From NCBI RefSeq assembly GCF_947495145.1, contig NZ_CANLXP010000024.1, forward strand, positions 1 to 50,725: a stretch of DNA of 50,725 nt, given 5' to 3'. The notes beneath the pieces are model-generated. The model saw only the letters and a program-made list of their open reading frames with translations. It did not search any database and had not been told where the DNA came from. Below are positions 50,714 through 50,725 of the stretch, in pieces. A program made the position numbers and the translations under genes. The stretch is from an uncultured Arthrobacter sp. Lineage in GTDB: Bacteria > Actinomycetota > Actinomycetes > Actinomycetales > Micrococcaceae. Each line of letters opens with the position of its first letter. The stretch's first letter is position 1.

Positions 50714-50725
50714 TGGGTTAGCCTG

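Noticed and set aside
1..50725. Search for tRNA, rRNA, CRISPR arrays, prophage or complete insertion sequences
   Set aside because: No cloverleaf ends, repeat-spacer arrays, integrase, capsid or transposase-like products were recognised by eye; a covariance-model scan could still find a small RNA.

Overview
The window reads as chromosomal DNA of a high-GC Gram-positive actinobacterium, most likely Micrococcaceae (Arthrobacter-like). The basis is high GC coding sequence, frequent GTG starts, several probable leaderless genes (TANNNT box exactly 6 nt before the start codon), lipoproteins with actinobacterial lipoboxes, an extradiol dioxygenase whose active-site residues fall at the same numbers as the Arthrobacter/Brevibacterium homoprotocatechuate dioxygenases, and CebR-like operators. 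No rRNA, tRNA, CRISPR array or intact insertion sequence was seen. The species assignment is inference.

Layout. 0.15-5.7 kb: a saccharopine-dehydrogenase-fold oxidoreductase, a two-gene redox/two-component unit (cNMP-domain histidine kinase coupled to a response regulator fused to a thioredoxin-reductase-like flavoprotein), and an Old Yellow Enzyme. 5.8-16.8 kb: a purine salvage/catabolism region with xdhABC, guanine deaminase plus NCS2 purine permease, and adenine deaminase, interspersed with a lipoprotein, a DUF1905 protein, a six-helix membrane protein and an unusual winged-helix/X25 protein. 16.8-20.9 kb: an ABC exporter operon headed by a secreted LolA/RseB-like protein, then a double-hotdog thioesterase. 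20.9-30.7 kb: a complete-looking homoprotocatechuate (3,4-dihydroxyphenylacetate) meta-cleavage operon (FAH-RraA fusion, GntR regulator, hpaE, hpaD, hpaH, hpaI) divergent from a MobA-type aromatic hydroxylase, followed by a zinc alcohol dehydrogenase. 30.8-34.1 kb: small accessory genes (MarR regulator, PRC-barrel protein, a broken GNAT gene, a RelE/Phd toxin-antitoxin pair, and three overlapping small two-helix membrane proteins). 34.1-37.4 kb: an acid-sugar module (LtnD-like dehydrogenase, OtnK-like kinase, divergent GntR regulator with a perfect 15-bp palindrome). 37.4-50 kb: beta-glycoside utilisation (GH35 beta-galactosidase, a collapsed hipBA remnant, an ABC sugar importer with GH1 beta-glucosidase and LacI regulator, a Gfo/Idh/MocA oxidoreductase, and a GH4 6-phospho-beta-glucosidase with a BadF-type sugar kinase), then a GNAT acetyltransferase. 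The right edge carries a 26-bp imperfect direct repeat that could be a mobile-element end.

How the genes work together. Adenine and guanine imported by the NCS2 permease can be deaminated to hypoxanthine and xanthine and oxidised by XdhAB, whose cofactor is matured by XdhC. The aromatic cluster would convert a hydroxyphenylacetate to homoprotocatechuate and then to pyruvate and succinic semialdehyde. It has only one FAH domain, with an RraA/HMG-CHA aldolase-like domain where canonical HpaG has a second FAH domain. The sugar import operon is bracketed at its promoter by two LacI-type operators and probably answers to cellobiose or another beta-glucoside. The most unusual items are the FAH-RraA fusion with its GntR operator, the cysteine-poor response-regulator/TrxR-like flavoprotein with its kinase, the winged-helix/X25 protein, the three paralogous-looking QP membrane proteins, and two genes collapsed by internal deletion.
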